Of a stretch of 64,000 nucleotides of DNA, positions 25,172 to 36,797 are shown one piece after another. Both the position numbers and the translations under genes were made by a program. Position 1 is the first letter of the stretch; each line of letters starts with the position of its first letter. Below the pieces are notes generated by a model. The model ran no database searches. It saw nothing but the letters and a program-made list of their open reading frames with translations, and was not told the origin of the DNA. The DNA comes from Trichuris trichiura. Lineage: Eukaryota; Nematoda; Enoplea; Trichinellida; Trichuridae. The stretch lies in contig JBAJFE010000009.1 in the NCBI GenBank assembly GCA_037903355.1, positions 558,001-622,000 on the forward strand, written 5' to 3'.

Positions 25172-26358
25172 AAGTAACCATTTTATCTTCGAAAACATTG
25201 CGCTTCATAACAGCTAGAAAACCCATAATTTATGCATAGAAAACGACCACCGGTTTCCTGTGCATAAATTATATACTTATTCCTATCGTATGATCACATT
25301 TTCTTCTAGCATCGCGTACGAGAGAAAAAACCGCCATGTCTTTGGGAGGCGAAACGCTACGGTAAGAAACTATGCACAAAATAACCTCTATTTCCCAGTA
25401 TTACAATGTTTCAACTTTTACGTTTCGAGCCATAAACTTAAGCTTTACAATTGCTTGCCCGGTTGTATTTCAAGCTTTATGAGTAGATTGCTTTACGAAA
25501 TAGGTGCTTATAGCTTCTTCTGTTGAAAGAATAAAACTGGTGCTTTACGTCACAACTGTTATACTTTGAAGGTGCTGAATTCGTTATGCCTTATATGCTA
25601 ACATACCAGCGAATAAAATTCCTATTACTAAGAGAAATGTTAACATTTTAAAGATGCTCTCTGTAAATTATTTAAATGCCACTACGTCGCCTAGCAAGAC
25701 ATTTAATTGATCATGTCTTACCAACCATATCTTTGTAGCTTTACAGCGCAATCATCAATAAGGAAAAAGAGATAAGCGAAATAGTTTTCTTGACTTTACA
25801 ATTAAATGAATTCTTTAAGCATGAAGTGTCTTTAACGTCTCGAAAGAGCCACGCTCTCATTGAGACTATTGATGAAGTCTACATTTACAAATAAAATAAC
25901 AGCACATACATTGTAAAAAAGAAAACGCATACGTCGTATGGTTGAATGTTTTTATTGATAGGTGCCTTAGAACTCAGCCATAGAGAATAGGACAAATGGG
26001 CTTTTCAATGTTATAACTTTTATTTTACTCACGTGCTGGCATGTTTGAATCATTAACAAATTGTTATCTGAAAGTTTAATCGTGAAAAGTCATTAGACTT
26101 TCGCTAAATGTTTCTTGCAATTTTCGAATAAGTTTTATTCAAAAGAAGATAAACTTTATTAGGATCAATTGTTTCATATGTTCCCTTGTAATTAGAAATT
26201 AACGTACTTTCAAACCAATTTCATTCATACAGTAGGTGCAAAATTGAAAACTTAATTCGACCGTAGAATTGAGTAACTTTTCGAACTGATCAGTCATATT
26301 AGATTTGGCGTATTGATACAATAAGGTAAGGGTAGGAAACTTAACATCACGTCGGGTG
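25172..26358. other. Spacer between convergent genes
   Basis: This separates the 3' end of the plus-strand RACGAP1-like gene from the 3' end of PRIM1. No gene is seen. It contains an imperfect inverted repeat of about 24 bp per arm at 25225-25274, just after the RACGAP1-like stop, which could fold at the 3' end of that transcript. Confidence 0.5.
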
Positions 26359-28404
26359 TCATGTAATGTTGGCTTCAAGTTTCCGCAAGCTGTGCGCTTG
26401 GTTGGCTGAAGGTAAGATAGAAGACATGCTTGAAATAAAGCGGTCAAATACCGCAATGTAAGGCTGCAAAGTGGTTCGCTTGTAATCTAAATTGAATACA
26501 TTTTAAAATTTGTAATTTCAAGCATTCCGATACCAAGCGGTTTCGCGCCTACTGGCTCGGCAGTGTTGCTACCGTCTTCCGTTTTATTTCGATCCAGTTC
26601 AAACAGTTCGCATCGCAATTCACTAAAACTACACTCGCTGCAGCAGAGCATTATTTATACGATGTGCGAACAATTTTTTACTCGAGACGAGGCACAGATT
26701 CAGGATTGAAGGCATCGAGATTTGACATGTCTATTGGTACGCATATCTTTCCTTAAAATCGTACGTAAACTCAGCTGGAAACGTTAAGAAGAATATATAC
26801 TTACCAGTTTTCGGATGAACACAAAAAGGCCCTTTAAGGAGATGATTGACTCCTCTAGTAACGTTGACGTCAAGTCGGGGATAACATAAGCTGAGCACAA
26901 TTCCTTTGATAAAAAATTTGCATGACTCTGGAAGCTGAAAAGAATTTTGCTTGTTCAAGTTGTGATCTGAAGCGAGTAGACAAAAGACCTGCTGCGACGC
27001 TTCAATCAGCTCCAGAGATCTCCAGCGATCAGCAGGTGAAGCGAACTTTTCAAAATCCTTTGCGACTGAAGCTTTAACGCTTAAAAAGTTTTGGGCATTC
27101 ATTTTTTGGTCGCATAAAAAATGTCACCTATCTTCGTCAGGAATAAGCTTTAAAATGCGTATCCAATTGCCTTTATTGTCTAACCAACCTTGTTGAGCTA
27201 ACAGTGTAGGAAACATTTCGGTGCATTTTTGCACGGCCCTTTCAACGTAGGGATGCAGGCCAGGGCCGTTGCCTAACATTTGTCTCTTCTGACTGCCAAC
27301 ACACTATAAAGCGTTGACAGCTCTTTCGTTACGCCCGCTTGAAAAAAGTAGACATATTACCGGGAATAAACTCATGTAATCGGCTATTGCTGCGCGAACG
27401 GAACCAAGCAAACGTCGTGCCCTTTCGTCGCACACCCAACAGTGGACGCCTCGTCGGCCGGAATATATCCAAAGACGGTGCTCAAAGCCAAAGTCTTCTG
27501 GAAACGTTTCCAACTTAAATATACGTCTCATTATGAACTCCTTACCAGACAATGTTTCATCGATAATTCGTATGGCTACTACGATGAAAAGCCAGCACTT
27601 ATTGCACATAGAGCCTCCGCTGAAAAATGAACGCATCATAGACATGTGATTCCTCGAGGCGCTTTACTGCCTACTGACTGACCTGCAGCAAGTACGTACA
27701 TCGTCGTAGTCGGTCATGTCTATGTCGAAAACTAATTCCTTTTCTTCAGCCCGCAAGTCTGCCTTGTTGCGACCTTCGCTAGGCTGCAAAAAATTGTTTC
27801 CTAATGAAAACGAGGATTTTAATTTTATTCAAATTGGAAATTCGATAATGCATCGCATGAAAAATCAGAAGAGGGGACCAGTAAATTTCAATTATGAAAT
27901 GGCAAACCTTCATGTTGAATACTGCTCCAATGTCTATCTTTTCCGGAACGTTCGAGCGAACTTCTTTTTCCAACTCGGCTTGGTTGTTGAAATTTTTATA
28001 GCGAAGGTAGATGCCACCGTTGAGAACGAAAGCGAACTCGCGGCGTTGAAAATAAGTAATGCTACCTGAGAATCATTCAACAGTCATTCAACAATTTGAG
28101 ATAGCGACAACGCTGATCAAATTTTAAAAAAAAACAAAATATCCTGACTTCAAGTTCGAGAAGTAGGGCTGACAATAAATAAAACCAAAAGAAGGGACAA
28201 AAAATCTGTTATTCTTAACTATTACGCGCAGAAATTGCGTTCTGTAATCAAGTTGAAATTTTGAACTTTGGAAATTTAAAAAAATGTAATGAAAAAATGT
28301 CTACCGTAACTCAGCCACTTTATCACCGACTTGTACGGAAACAAACGCCTGTAATAGACGGGAAGGAACTCATGCAGAGCGTTTACGTCGAATTCTTCTG
28401 ACAT
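26359..28404 (-). CDS. PRIM1: DNA primase small (catalytic) subunit
   Basis: Exons 5' to 3': 28305-28404, 27908-28065, 27683-27783, 27546-27619, 27361-27497, 27128-27303, 26989-27079, 26805-26934, 26682-26751, 26573-26622, 26359-26486 (stop TGA 26359-26361). Total 1,215 nt, 404 residues, against about 420 in animals. It is the catalytic subunit of the primase/polymerase alpha complex and makes RNA primers for replication. Visible signatures: N-terminal YYRRLFPY; catalytic aspartates D106 and D108 ([10 protein letters not shown]); zinc ligands C118, C119, C125, C128; nucleotide-binding [12 protein letters not shown] (157-168); PRLDVNV...[10 protein letters not shown]; and a C-terminal [14 protein letters not shown] helix. 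The 54-bp intron 26935-26988 is a multiple of three and open, so it could be exonic. The start ATG 28402-28404 lies two bases after a tttttgcag acceptor. Confidence 0.95.
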
Positions 28405-29124
28405 TTCTGCAAAAACCTGAATTTCGATTGATAATTAATATAAGCTTGACGAAAATACGCAATCGAAAATTCGTATCGAGCACAGGGACAGATCAATGCA
28501 AAAAGTGTTTATTCGACAGAGCTAAAAATGATCGGCCACTTTCGTGCTTCCACGAGATTACTAAAGGCAACGTCTAAAACTAAAAAGCGATAAGTTAACA
28601 AAACAGACAATCAGTGTAAGCGTATTAAGATTTCTGATTTCACCATTGCGGATAACAGACATTTTCAGCACAATTCAAAAGAATAAAAATTTGCATCAAT
28701 CAGTGAGTTAACAATGGAGCGAACAAACGTTTTTTTGACATCTATATGCGTCTTCTTCTTCTGCAGGTTCTTTGTTCGCCTTTGTAGTTAAGATTTTAAC
28801 AGAAAGCCAAAGGCATGCATTTCAGATAGCCGCTCCGTAGTGGAGCATTCTTTGAACATCTTCAAATTGTGCTGGTGGTCATGAAAAGCTGCGAATTCAA
28901 AATGGGTTAGCTAAAAAAAGTTTTTGCCTTTAAAAGAAAGTTGGTGGCAACTTACCAGTAAGTAGAAAGCAATAGTTTATTAAGTAAAATTGCATATGCA
29001 AGACAAATCAATTGCTATAAGTAGAGCAGCCGATAATAACGCTTCTGATAGTTGCACTGGCACTAAGTAGAGTAACAGTAGATAGGTGCAACAGCACTGC
29101 GCAAGCGTACATATCCATAAAGAC
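28405..29124. other. Spacer between RACGAP1 and PRIM1 (both minus strand)
   Basis: About 720 bp from the RACGAP1 stop to the PRIM1 start, with no exon recognised. It should hold the 3' end of RACGAP1 (an AATAAA on the minus strand is at 28976-28981) and the 5' region of PRIM1. Confidence 0.5.
28407..28416 (-). promoter_or_regulatory. Splice acceptor directly before the PRIM1 start (candidate trans-splice site)
   Basis: The minus strand reads gtttttgcag followed by AA and the PRIM1 ATG. An acceptor so close to the start codon, with no donor exon seen, is what spliced-leader trans-splicing in nematodes would need. A 5'-UTR intron is the alternative. Confidence 0.4.
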
Positions 29125-31831
29125 TTATCGCCACGGTACTTGAACGTAGGACTTGCCGTGCGATGTTGGAGTTTTCAATCGAGATGCACTGCAATTAAAA
29201 ATAATTGCCAAACGCAAATAGCAGCAAAAATGATACATACTTTCGGATAGACCAAGTAGACGTGTTTGTACTTATAACAGAACGATAGTCTAAAAAACAT
29301 CCGCTAAGTCATTGAAGCAACGTTTAATATGTTGCAAGTTTACTTGGTGTATTTCCGTTGGCAACGCTTCTATCGCCAACTAGTGGAACTGTCTCTGAGA
29401 TGTTGACGTACTGCGTCCAGTACTGACGTGGTAGAGACAGTAGTACAGCCATTACCTGTGTTTGGGATAATTAAGCACCAAATAATTACGTTTTCAAAAA
29501 GCCCTATTTAAAAATACTTCAAAAAATACGACTAGAAGACTTAGGAACACTTGATAAGAAAACGAAGTGTAGAACTTGCTTAGGAAACAATGCGCAGCTG
29601 TAAATGAATAGGGCTCAAAACATAAAATTCACCTTCTCTTGCTTTGTAGATTCCTCAACCATTTCGGGCACAGACATTGTTTCTGACGGGCTGCCGAGTA
29701 TTGTGGGGCCGAATATTCTGGCCAAGTTAGATATTGGCATTTTGTTGGCCGCACTCTGCGCGTTAACCCTGCAACACGTTCGGAAGATCAGCAGGAGAAA
29801 CATTTTCACATTTGCATACATACTTCTGCAAGTGCAGAATCAAAAATGCCAACGTATCACGACTTGGTAACGGTAGTTCGGTAATTGCTTGGTGTATCTT
29901 TTGCATTTGGACAGTCAAGTCGGAATTTTCCGTGGCCGCGCGAAAGAACTCTCCTCTGGATGTGTACGGAATCAGTGGCTCTTTAAGCTGTTGGAAAAAT
30001 TTCTTCAGGCATCCGGTCAGCACGCTGACGTCATCGACCAGTTTCTATTTCAACGTTATCATTTTGAACGACAAAGCGCAGCTGCTGCAACGAACATACC
30101 AAATTAGGAACTCCGCGACCAAACAAAAATCGCTCCAACAGATCTTTCACCTTCGAGTCGGTTCTAAGTACACGTTATGTTAGCTTAGAATAGGTCAAAT
30201 GATAGGTATACCCAGGAACACGATATATTCCCACGTAGTCAAGACCGCGCCGTTCGATCTCGCCTATAAGGTGCACAACAATGTGGGGAACATACGGCTC
30301 CGTTGTTGGAACATAGTCGACCAACTTTCCCTTGGGATTCTTGGAGTTAGGCGTGCGTGGTACGCAAGGTTGAATAGCATTATTTCTGCACTCCTGATGC
30401 AACTGCGTTCGACAATCTGAACGTAAATGTTACAAAATAAGAATTCGTACTTCCCAGGGGTTACCTAAGCATCGAAGCAGCACTCTACCAAAGTTGATCT
30501 TTTTCTCGCAAACATCGCATACTTCTGAACGAAGAACTGTCTTCGAGAAGAACATATGCTTCTTTCTTGGAGTTGCAACAGGAGCCATGCGGTTTACTGC
30601 CTTAGGAGTTCTATAACGAACTCGCTAGACTAACTGCGTATGTTACAGCGGAAGATTGCTCACGCATTTATGTCAGGGATGCTTTTCGCCATAACAATCT
30701 GCCTTGCTACGGGAGTTGTTTCAACGTCCTTAAGAGGCAACAAGCGTGGTACCGATGCACTCTTGTTTAGGGAAGAATGATCGGAAGCGTTGCTGGCTCT
30801 TGAAAGACCATTAGGCTGTAATGTCAACGTTTTTGTATTGGCCATCCCTTCCTCTGGCTCGGGCTAAAAATTATTACTATTTCACATTGTGGCCTTTTAG
30901 TTGTTGGGAACGGACCTTATTGTTCATCTCCAGATCATCTTTAGAGCGTTTATACTTTGTATCGAAATTGTATTTCGAGAAAAACTGCAATCGATCCTCA
31001 GCGCCCATGCTGTTACTGCGCTTTCTCGACACCTTTGGAGTTGTGTCGGACCCATTTCTAAAAAAAACTTAAGATAAAATATGAAAACAAAAACCTCAGA
31101 AGTGTACAGATTGGCTGGCACAGCTCCTGTTGGGCGGTCATCTGAACTGTCGTCCGTATGATCAAAGTCTATGCCTGCTTCTGATACACCTGAAGCCCGT
31201 TCCGTGTTCCTGCGCAATAAAACAAGCGTTGGAGCGACGAGTGACACAAGAGGAACGAACTTACGAAGAAGATTTTTCGGTCAAAAATTCCAGTCTCTTG
31301 CGGCTTTTCTCCGGAAGTGAATCGGACTCTTCAGTTAAGATGCAACGCACAGCGTTAACTTGCTCTTCCTAAATAAAGAAACAATAAAACAACAAACAAA
31401 GCATTGCGTAACCGCGTACGAGAACGTTCTTTTCGGATAGCAACAACTGATTAGTTGCGACCAAGGCGGCGACTTGCGATCTGAAAATTCGACTGAGATG
31501 CACAACAGACAAAATAAATGAAAACAATTTAACGCTGACCTAGCCTCTAAGAGTTCGGCCTTGGATTCGCCGTAGTGCTGCCGAATGGAAGCAACATCCC
31601 TCTCGTAGTTACGGATGAGCGACTTCAATGCCTGGTTTTCCTGGTCGCAAGTGTTCCACCGATGTAAAACATTCGAGCTAAACTGTATCTGAGAACTCAT
31701 TTCTACAACAGTATTTATGCAACGAAACGCCGACGAAACAATCGTTTACCGTCGTCATAAGCATTCGTCAATGCTTCAATGTAAGCGAACAATTCGGCGT
31801 ACTGCTTGCCAAGACGCTGCGCCAGCTCCAT
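29125..31831 (-). CDS. RACGAP1: RACGAP1/CYK-4 Rho GTPase-activating protein
   Basis: Fifteen exons, 5' to 3': 31750-31831, 31540-31702, 31420-31480, 31265-31368, 31108-31209, 30916-31057, 30664-30863, 30465-30610, 30212-30416, 30100-30163, 29824-30044, 29633-29768, 29344-29455, 29241-29289, 29125-29188 (stop TAA 29125-29127). Total 1,851 nt, 616 residues, close to the 632 of human RACGAP1. It starts MELAQRLGKQYAELF, followed by a coiled-coil (HRWNTCDQENQALKSL) that in the family binds the kinesin-6 partner. A serine-rich linker follows, then a C1 finger (H303, CDVC, CLDC, H340, C343, C351) and a RhoGAP domain with arginine finger R399 (GIYRVPG), TGCLKKFFQQL, LAFLILHLQK and NLARIFGPTI. The C-terminal LLSLPRQYW is also family-typical. 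This copy is the more canonical of the two and likely does the centralspindlin job. The donor at 31108 was chosen by phase. Confidence 0.93.
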
Positions 31832-33513
31832 GGGATAAAATTCGAACTAAACAACAGAGAATCAACTTAAACTGTAACTAGCATAGCACTAACTGACGTT
31901 TGCGCGTTCGAGGGAACTTCGAAAAACCGCGAATGTTTACGCGAACTGCACTAGCACAAAAAAACACCGCTGATAAAGACAGAGACCTTGAATTCGTACA
32001 TTTTCTCTAATAAAACATTAAAAAGTTAAAGACAGACATCGCGACCGACGAAAAAGTGAGAAAACGTTTCAGCTAAACAAGTGTTTTTCATCGAAATGGT
32101 TAAATTTTGCTGTACGAAATTACGGTATAATAGAAAGACGCATAGGTTCTATTGCCGGTTAGCTGAAGCCGATTGCGCAAAAGAACTGAATTTGTACTCA
32201 CTATTTAACTTATTGTAACCATATTTTAATTTTGCTTCAGAATGTAGAATAACTGTGTCAAATTTCAAATTTTTTTACTACTCTCGACGGAGCGGTTTGA
32301 GAATGACGTGCTTGGAGGTAAGGATTTAGTGACAATTATTCCTAACAAACGTATTTTCTGGAGTCACCGGTGCGAATTTTTCGAAGAACGCGTTTTCTGA
32401 CAGTAAATGAACAATGCGTAGGCACAGCTTAGTTCCGCTCGAAAAGAAAATTGTAGCTGTTCTTTGTGAACTTAGACTTCGTATTGCTAATTGTTACTTC
32501 CGTTGCTGACTTGTTCTAAAGAAAGAACATAGAAGAAGAGAAGGAAGTTATTAGCGTCCCCGATCACACTGCCCTCCAGCTGTACTCGGAAATTTGGTAC
32601 TTTTGCTGAACTGGAACAACAAACGTAACTGCCAAGCAAGTAATCGTAACCGATATTATCTAGTGTGCCATCCGACACTTACGCGCTGTCTTCTGAAAAA
32701 ATGGGACACGTTAAGCAAGGATAAGACATGTATCATTTATGCATTCATCGTTAGCGGAGGCATCAGCGCATTTTGAATAACTTGGTAAAGTCAAAATTTT
32801 CAAGACATTAACTGATATGAAGAGCGCGCATTGGATCTTGTCACTAAGCTGCTCCACCTTTGAGAAATGCAGGTTCCTTTCTGGCAAGCAGGCCCTTAAC
32901 TTGTTGTGATTACACTGGAGAGCGTGCCAATCGCCCTTTTTTGCCCTTACCCAAATCTAAACCAAAAAATAAGCTTTATGTTTAGCTTTAGGCATATTTA
33001 AGGATAGAACAAGAAGGCCGGCAAACTTACAGTATGACGGTAAGAAGCATAGGAGACAAGACTGAAATGCTTATCAAAAATCATTAGGTATTAAAACTAA
33101 AGAATTAACAAGTTTTTTCTCTTTCATGGCTGCTCGAACGAGATAGCATATGTAAACGCCAAAGCAGTGCAAACTGAGCGCGTAGATCATGCTAGCAGCA
33201 GGAGCATTATGTGTGCTTCCTATGGTTTTATAGAAGCATTAACAAACTGGGCCCACTGTTTCACAAATTGTGTAACTTACACACTAACGAAGAAACACGA
33301 AAGAAAGTTGTCGTTCCAGCGCTGAAGACAACAACAGCACAGTTCGGCAACCAGCACAACTCAGGCGACTAGCTCTAACTTATAAAACTGGCAGACGAGG
33401 TGAAAGCAAAACTAATTTTTGCGTCGACGTTTCGAAAGACAATTAGCTCGCAATTGTGTTTAATCTGCTTCGCGAGCATAAAATGCAACGGAAATCGCAA
33501 ACTGTGAAGATAG
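31832..33513. other. No gene seen
   Basis: Spacer between the RACGAP1 start and the CHRAC1 3' end. A 63-codon open stretch on the minus strand (32487-32678) has no recognisable motif. The upstream region of RACGAP1 has a tgttgtttag acceptor-like string shortly before the ATG. Confidence 0.45.
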
Positions 33514-33924
33514 TCATTTTTTGAAAAGCTCTTTAAAGTTTGGTAAATCTCGCACTCGGATTTTGCTTGGGATAAATTCTGAAACCCAAACTTTAGATGA
33601 CGGCATTCAAGATCGCAACATACCATGTAGATAATCGAGCTGTGGCGATCCTTGTACCGCAGCAGCTACGTCATCGTACATGACAACCTTTGGGTCCGCG
33701 CGTTTTTGATAGGCAGACCGTAGCAAGGATTCTATGAAAAGTTCCTAAAATTACATCAATAAAAGTTCACTGCAACGAACTAAAGCAACAACAACCGTGC
33801 ATTTTGCCATGGTTACAACGGCATCATGGCTTATGCTGCCGATTTCGGGACTACTCTTCATTATATTTCTTACACGTGTAATAGAAAACGCCAACTTATC
33901 ATCTTCGTACTCGTCCGAAGACAT
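33514..33924 (-). CDS. CHRAC1: CHRAC1/CHRAC-15-like histone-fold protein
   Basis: Three exons, 5' to 3': 33796-33924, 33624-33744, 33514-33578 (stop TGA 33514-33516). Total 315 nt, 104 residues. The histone fold is clear: RVRNIMKSSPEIGSIS, then DAVVTMAKCTELFIESLLR, then YDDVAAAVQGSPQLDYLHG and a basic tail IPSKIRVRDLPNFKELFKK. This matches the NF-YC-like family to which CHRAC1 and POLE4 belong. CHRAC1 pairs with a second histone-fold protein in the ISWI chromatin-remodelling complex CHRAC; POLE4 does so in DNA polymerase epsilon. The MKSSPE helix and PSKI tail favour CHRAC1. The gene is shorter than the human protein because it lacks the acidic tail. Its first exon is also present as a decayed copy at 54738-54861. 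Confidence 0.87.
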
Positions 33925-36797
33925 AGCTTTAATCTAATCGAGAAAAATAAAACTTCATTTGTGCAGTTATCCGAGCTACTGTAACGGTAGGCATGTTCGA
34001 ACAAATTCTCGCGCAAGAACAATACAGCCAGGCAAATTTATTTTTATAGAAGTGAAAAATAGTTACTTAAAAAATAAAGCGGAGCACTCGTTCACTCCGA
34101 GGGAATAAACCTGAATTATTATCTTTACTGTCATTCGTTCGGTTAAAACAGTTGAGCCTTGGTTAAGAATCCATCTGCAGATTGTACGGAACAATCCTGT
34201 TTCAAGATGGCAACTTTTCAATTAAAAAACTAATTTTTATACCGTTTCGCTTTAAAATTCACTGCAGTTGGAAACGACGTCGAAATAGAACTTCTTAACA
34301 TACAGTACTCTTTTCGGAGAAGAATTTTCTCGAACGGACGCTATTGATGATTATGATTCCTTGAAACAAATTTTTCGTTTAGAACTTTGAATGCGCCTTA
34401 GAATTGTTTTCTGCGTTGCTTCTCATTACAGGAAACACAACATAATGGATAAACGGAAACCTGGCTGCAGCTTCAACGCTTGCCAGCTGTTCAATATCTT
34501 CAAACTGAAATAGGCAATCCTGAGAGTCAGTCTATCCTTTACAAATGAAATTAACGCCGTATATCGTCGTTCCTTTACAACTAATTTTTTCAATTTTCCC
34601 AAAATTAAGTTACAATTAATTAAACTTTAAAAAATTGTCTATACTGTAACACACTGCCTTTGAGACTTCCACAGCGACGAAATCCCATATAAGACATAAA
34701 AACTAAATCGGATTATGTGAGTTGGTACTTGTTTCGTCTGCATTGTCTGAGCGAGCAGCAGACAAAATATTCATTCGAAGATTTCTGCTCTCCACCCAAA
34801 CACTCGTTCAAAAGATTAATTATAAACTCGAACTTAAAATAGCCTCGCAAGGACATGCAAACACAGTACACCTAGAGCATCACAAGGACCAGGCTTTCTG
34901 TAGTTGCCTAGGCTAAGCGCATACTTTTCATGATGTATTGGCGCAGAGATTTCCTGTTCGTCATGCACAAGCAAAATTACATTTACTCGAGGTAAGCTTG
35001 GTTACATACATCCCACACGTTTTACACAATGGTTAGCAACTGTGAATGATGCGTTATACTTTCGTTCTCCTGACATATAAGTGAATGATACTGTGTTACT
35101 GACATGGAATGTCATGGTTTCTTTCCCGTGGTGTTCATTCTGAGCCTTTGCTTAAGTCCTTTTCCTTTTTAAGGATTGAATCATCTGGCATATCTTCCAA
35201 CCTTCTAGACGTGATGCAATTGCTTCCCGGGTACCTTCCAAATAAACTGGACAGAAGCTTTGGACGGTAGAAAGAAACTAGCGTAAACTGGGTGTCTGTC
35301 CTCGCTGCAAAAATTTACTGGAAATGCATATGTTCAAGCTACGTTCGTCTTTTCCATACGCAAGATAAGAACGTATATGAAGCCAAAAGAATGATGTGGC
35401 AAATTGTTTCGATTACGGTTGTTTCACCGTCTTAAACGGTGGCATAGTGGCAGTATTTCTGTGAATTCGATTGCATACTTTGACGATAAGTTCAAGGACA
35501 GAAAACGATGGACAAAAACTAGAAGAATTAGCCCCGAATGTAAAAATGACGTAGACACTTTGTACGACACTATGCGTATTTCAAAGGTGAAATGTTACTA
35601 AGCACGATTCGTTCTGTTTTTTTGCACATTGTACTTACCGTGTTTATGTTGTGTCCGCTGAAAGCTGTCTTAAACTGGATACTCTTATTACATGTTATTG
35701 ATTGAAAGAAAAACTCCGCTCCAACTTGGAGATGCCATGTCAGAGCGAGAGCCGTCAGAGTTTTAGTTACAAGAACTACGTTCGTTGCGTGTACATGTTC
35801 AAAATATAGAGTAAAAACGAATAGAATTAGCTTCTTCAGCTTTTCTTCTTTTAAGTCACATTTTTTTGTCTGGTTTAAATTTCCCATCAATTCAACAGGT
35901 ATAAGTAAAAGGCAATAGCTCAGTAATTTGTAAGGAAGGCCAACTGCATTGTTTATACAAACAACGTGCAGCGAGTTGAGAGTCATAATCTCAGGACGGT
36001 TTTCATTTATTAAGCTATTACTATGAAACCGCATTTTTATTGGCCTTACTATTTCAACTTATGTTTAAAGTGGCATTGATCCAAAGTGAAGATAAATTGT
36101 TTAAAGCATACAACAACTTAAAAACAGTATTACCACTCACAGAGACATTTTCGCGAAACGGTCAAAACTCTTCTTGAAGAACGCTTTTTGAATTTTTGGC
36201 AACAAATAAGCGCCTCCGTTGAATCGAAATAAGTAAGCGTTTCTAGGTTAAGCTTTGTCCACTAGTTTTGCGAGGTTACTCAAAATGTCTTACGCGATTA
36301 AGCCGACGGTATTTTGTATTTGAACTCAGGTAGTACTTTTTGAAGACTGCTTTTTCTCTCTGTTTGAAGACTGTTCTCAACTTTTTTACTAGCATTGACG
36401 TCTGTCTCAAAAGTTTTTTTAAATTTTATTAACTCCAGTCACATCTTTTAAGGTGAGCACATGTATGAAGTTTTCCATTCTGACTTCACTGAGCTCTAAA
36501 GCATTCCAGATTTTGGAATTCCGTGCATGGAGATGTATGTTTGCTAACATATCTATTAACTGAGAAGAAAGTTGTTCACAACGTCTCATATCGTTTTATT
36601 CCCTTAAATTGAGCATATAAAATCGAAGGCACAAAAAGAAGCAGTCGAACTGCCCATACTGTCTATCATAAGGGCAAAGGGTATTCCAAAAATAGTGATG
36701 TAAAATTTCTTGGTTCCATTGTGTGCATCTTTCTCCAGCAGGTTACCATGGCCCAAGAATCTTTCCGAAATCGCTACAAATCCTCCGTAAGGGGTAA
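33925..36797. other. 5' flank of ABCA copy A; no firm gene
   Basis: No convincing exon chain. Large parts are conserved as non-coding sequence at 54862-57770. A 42-codon minus-strand open stretch with an acceptor-like start (34379-34504) is the only exon-like candidate and is not recognisable. An in-frame stop at 36795-36797 bounds the first recognised ABCA exon. Confidence 0.5.
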
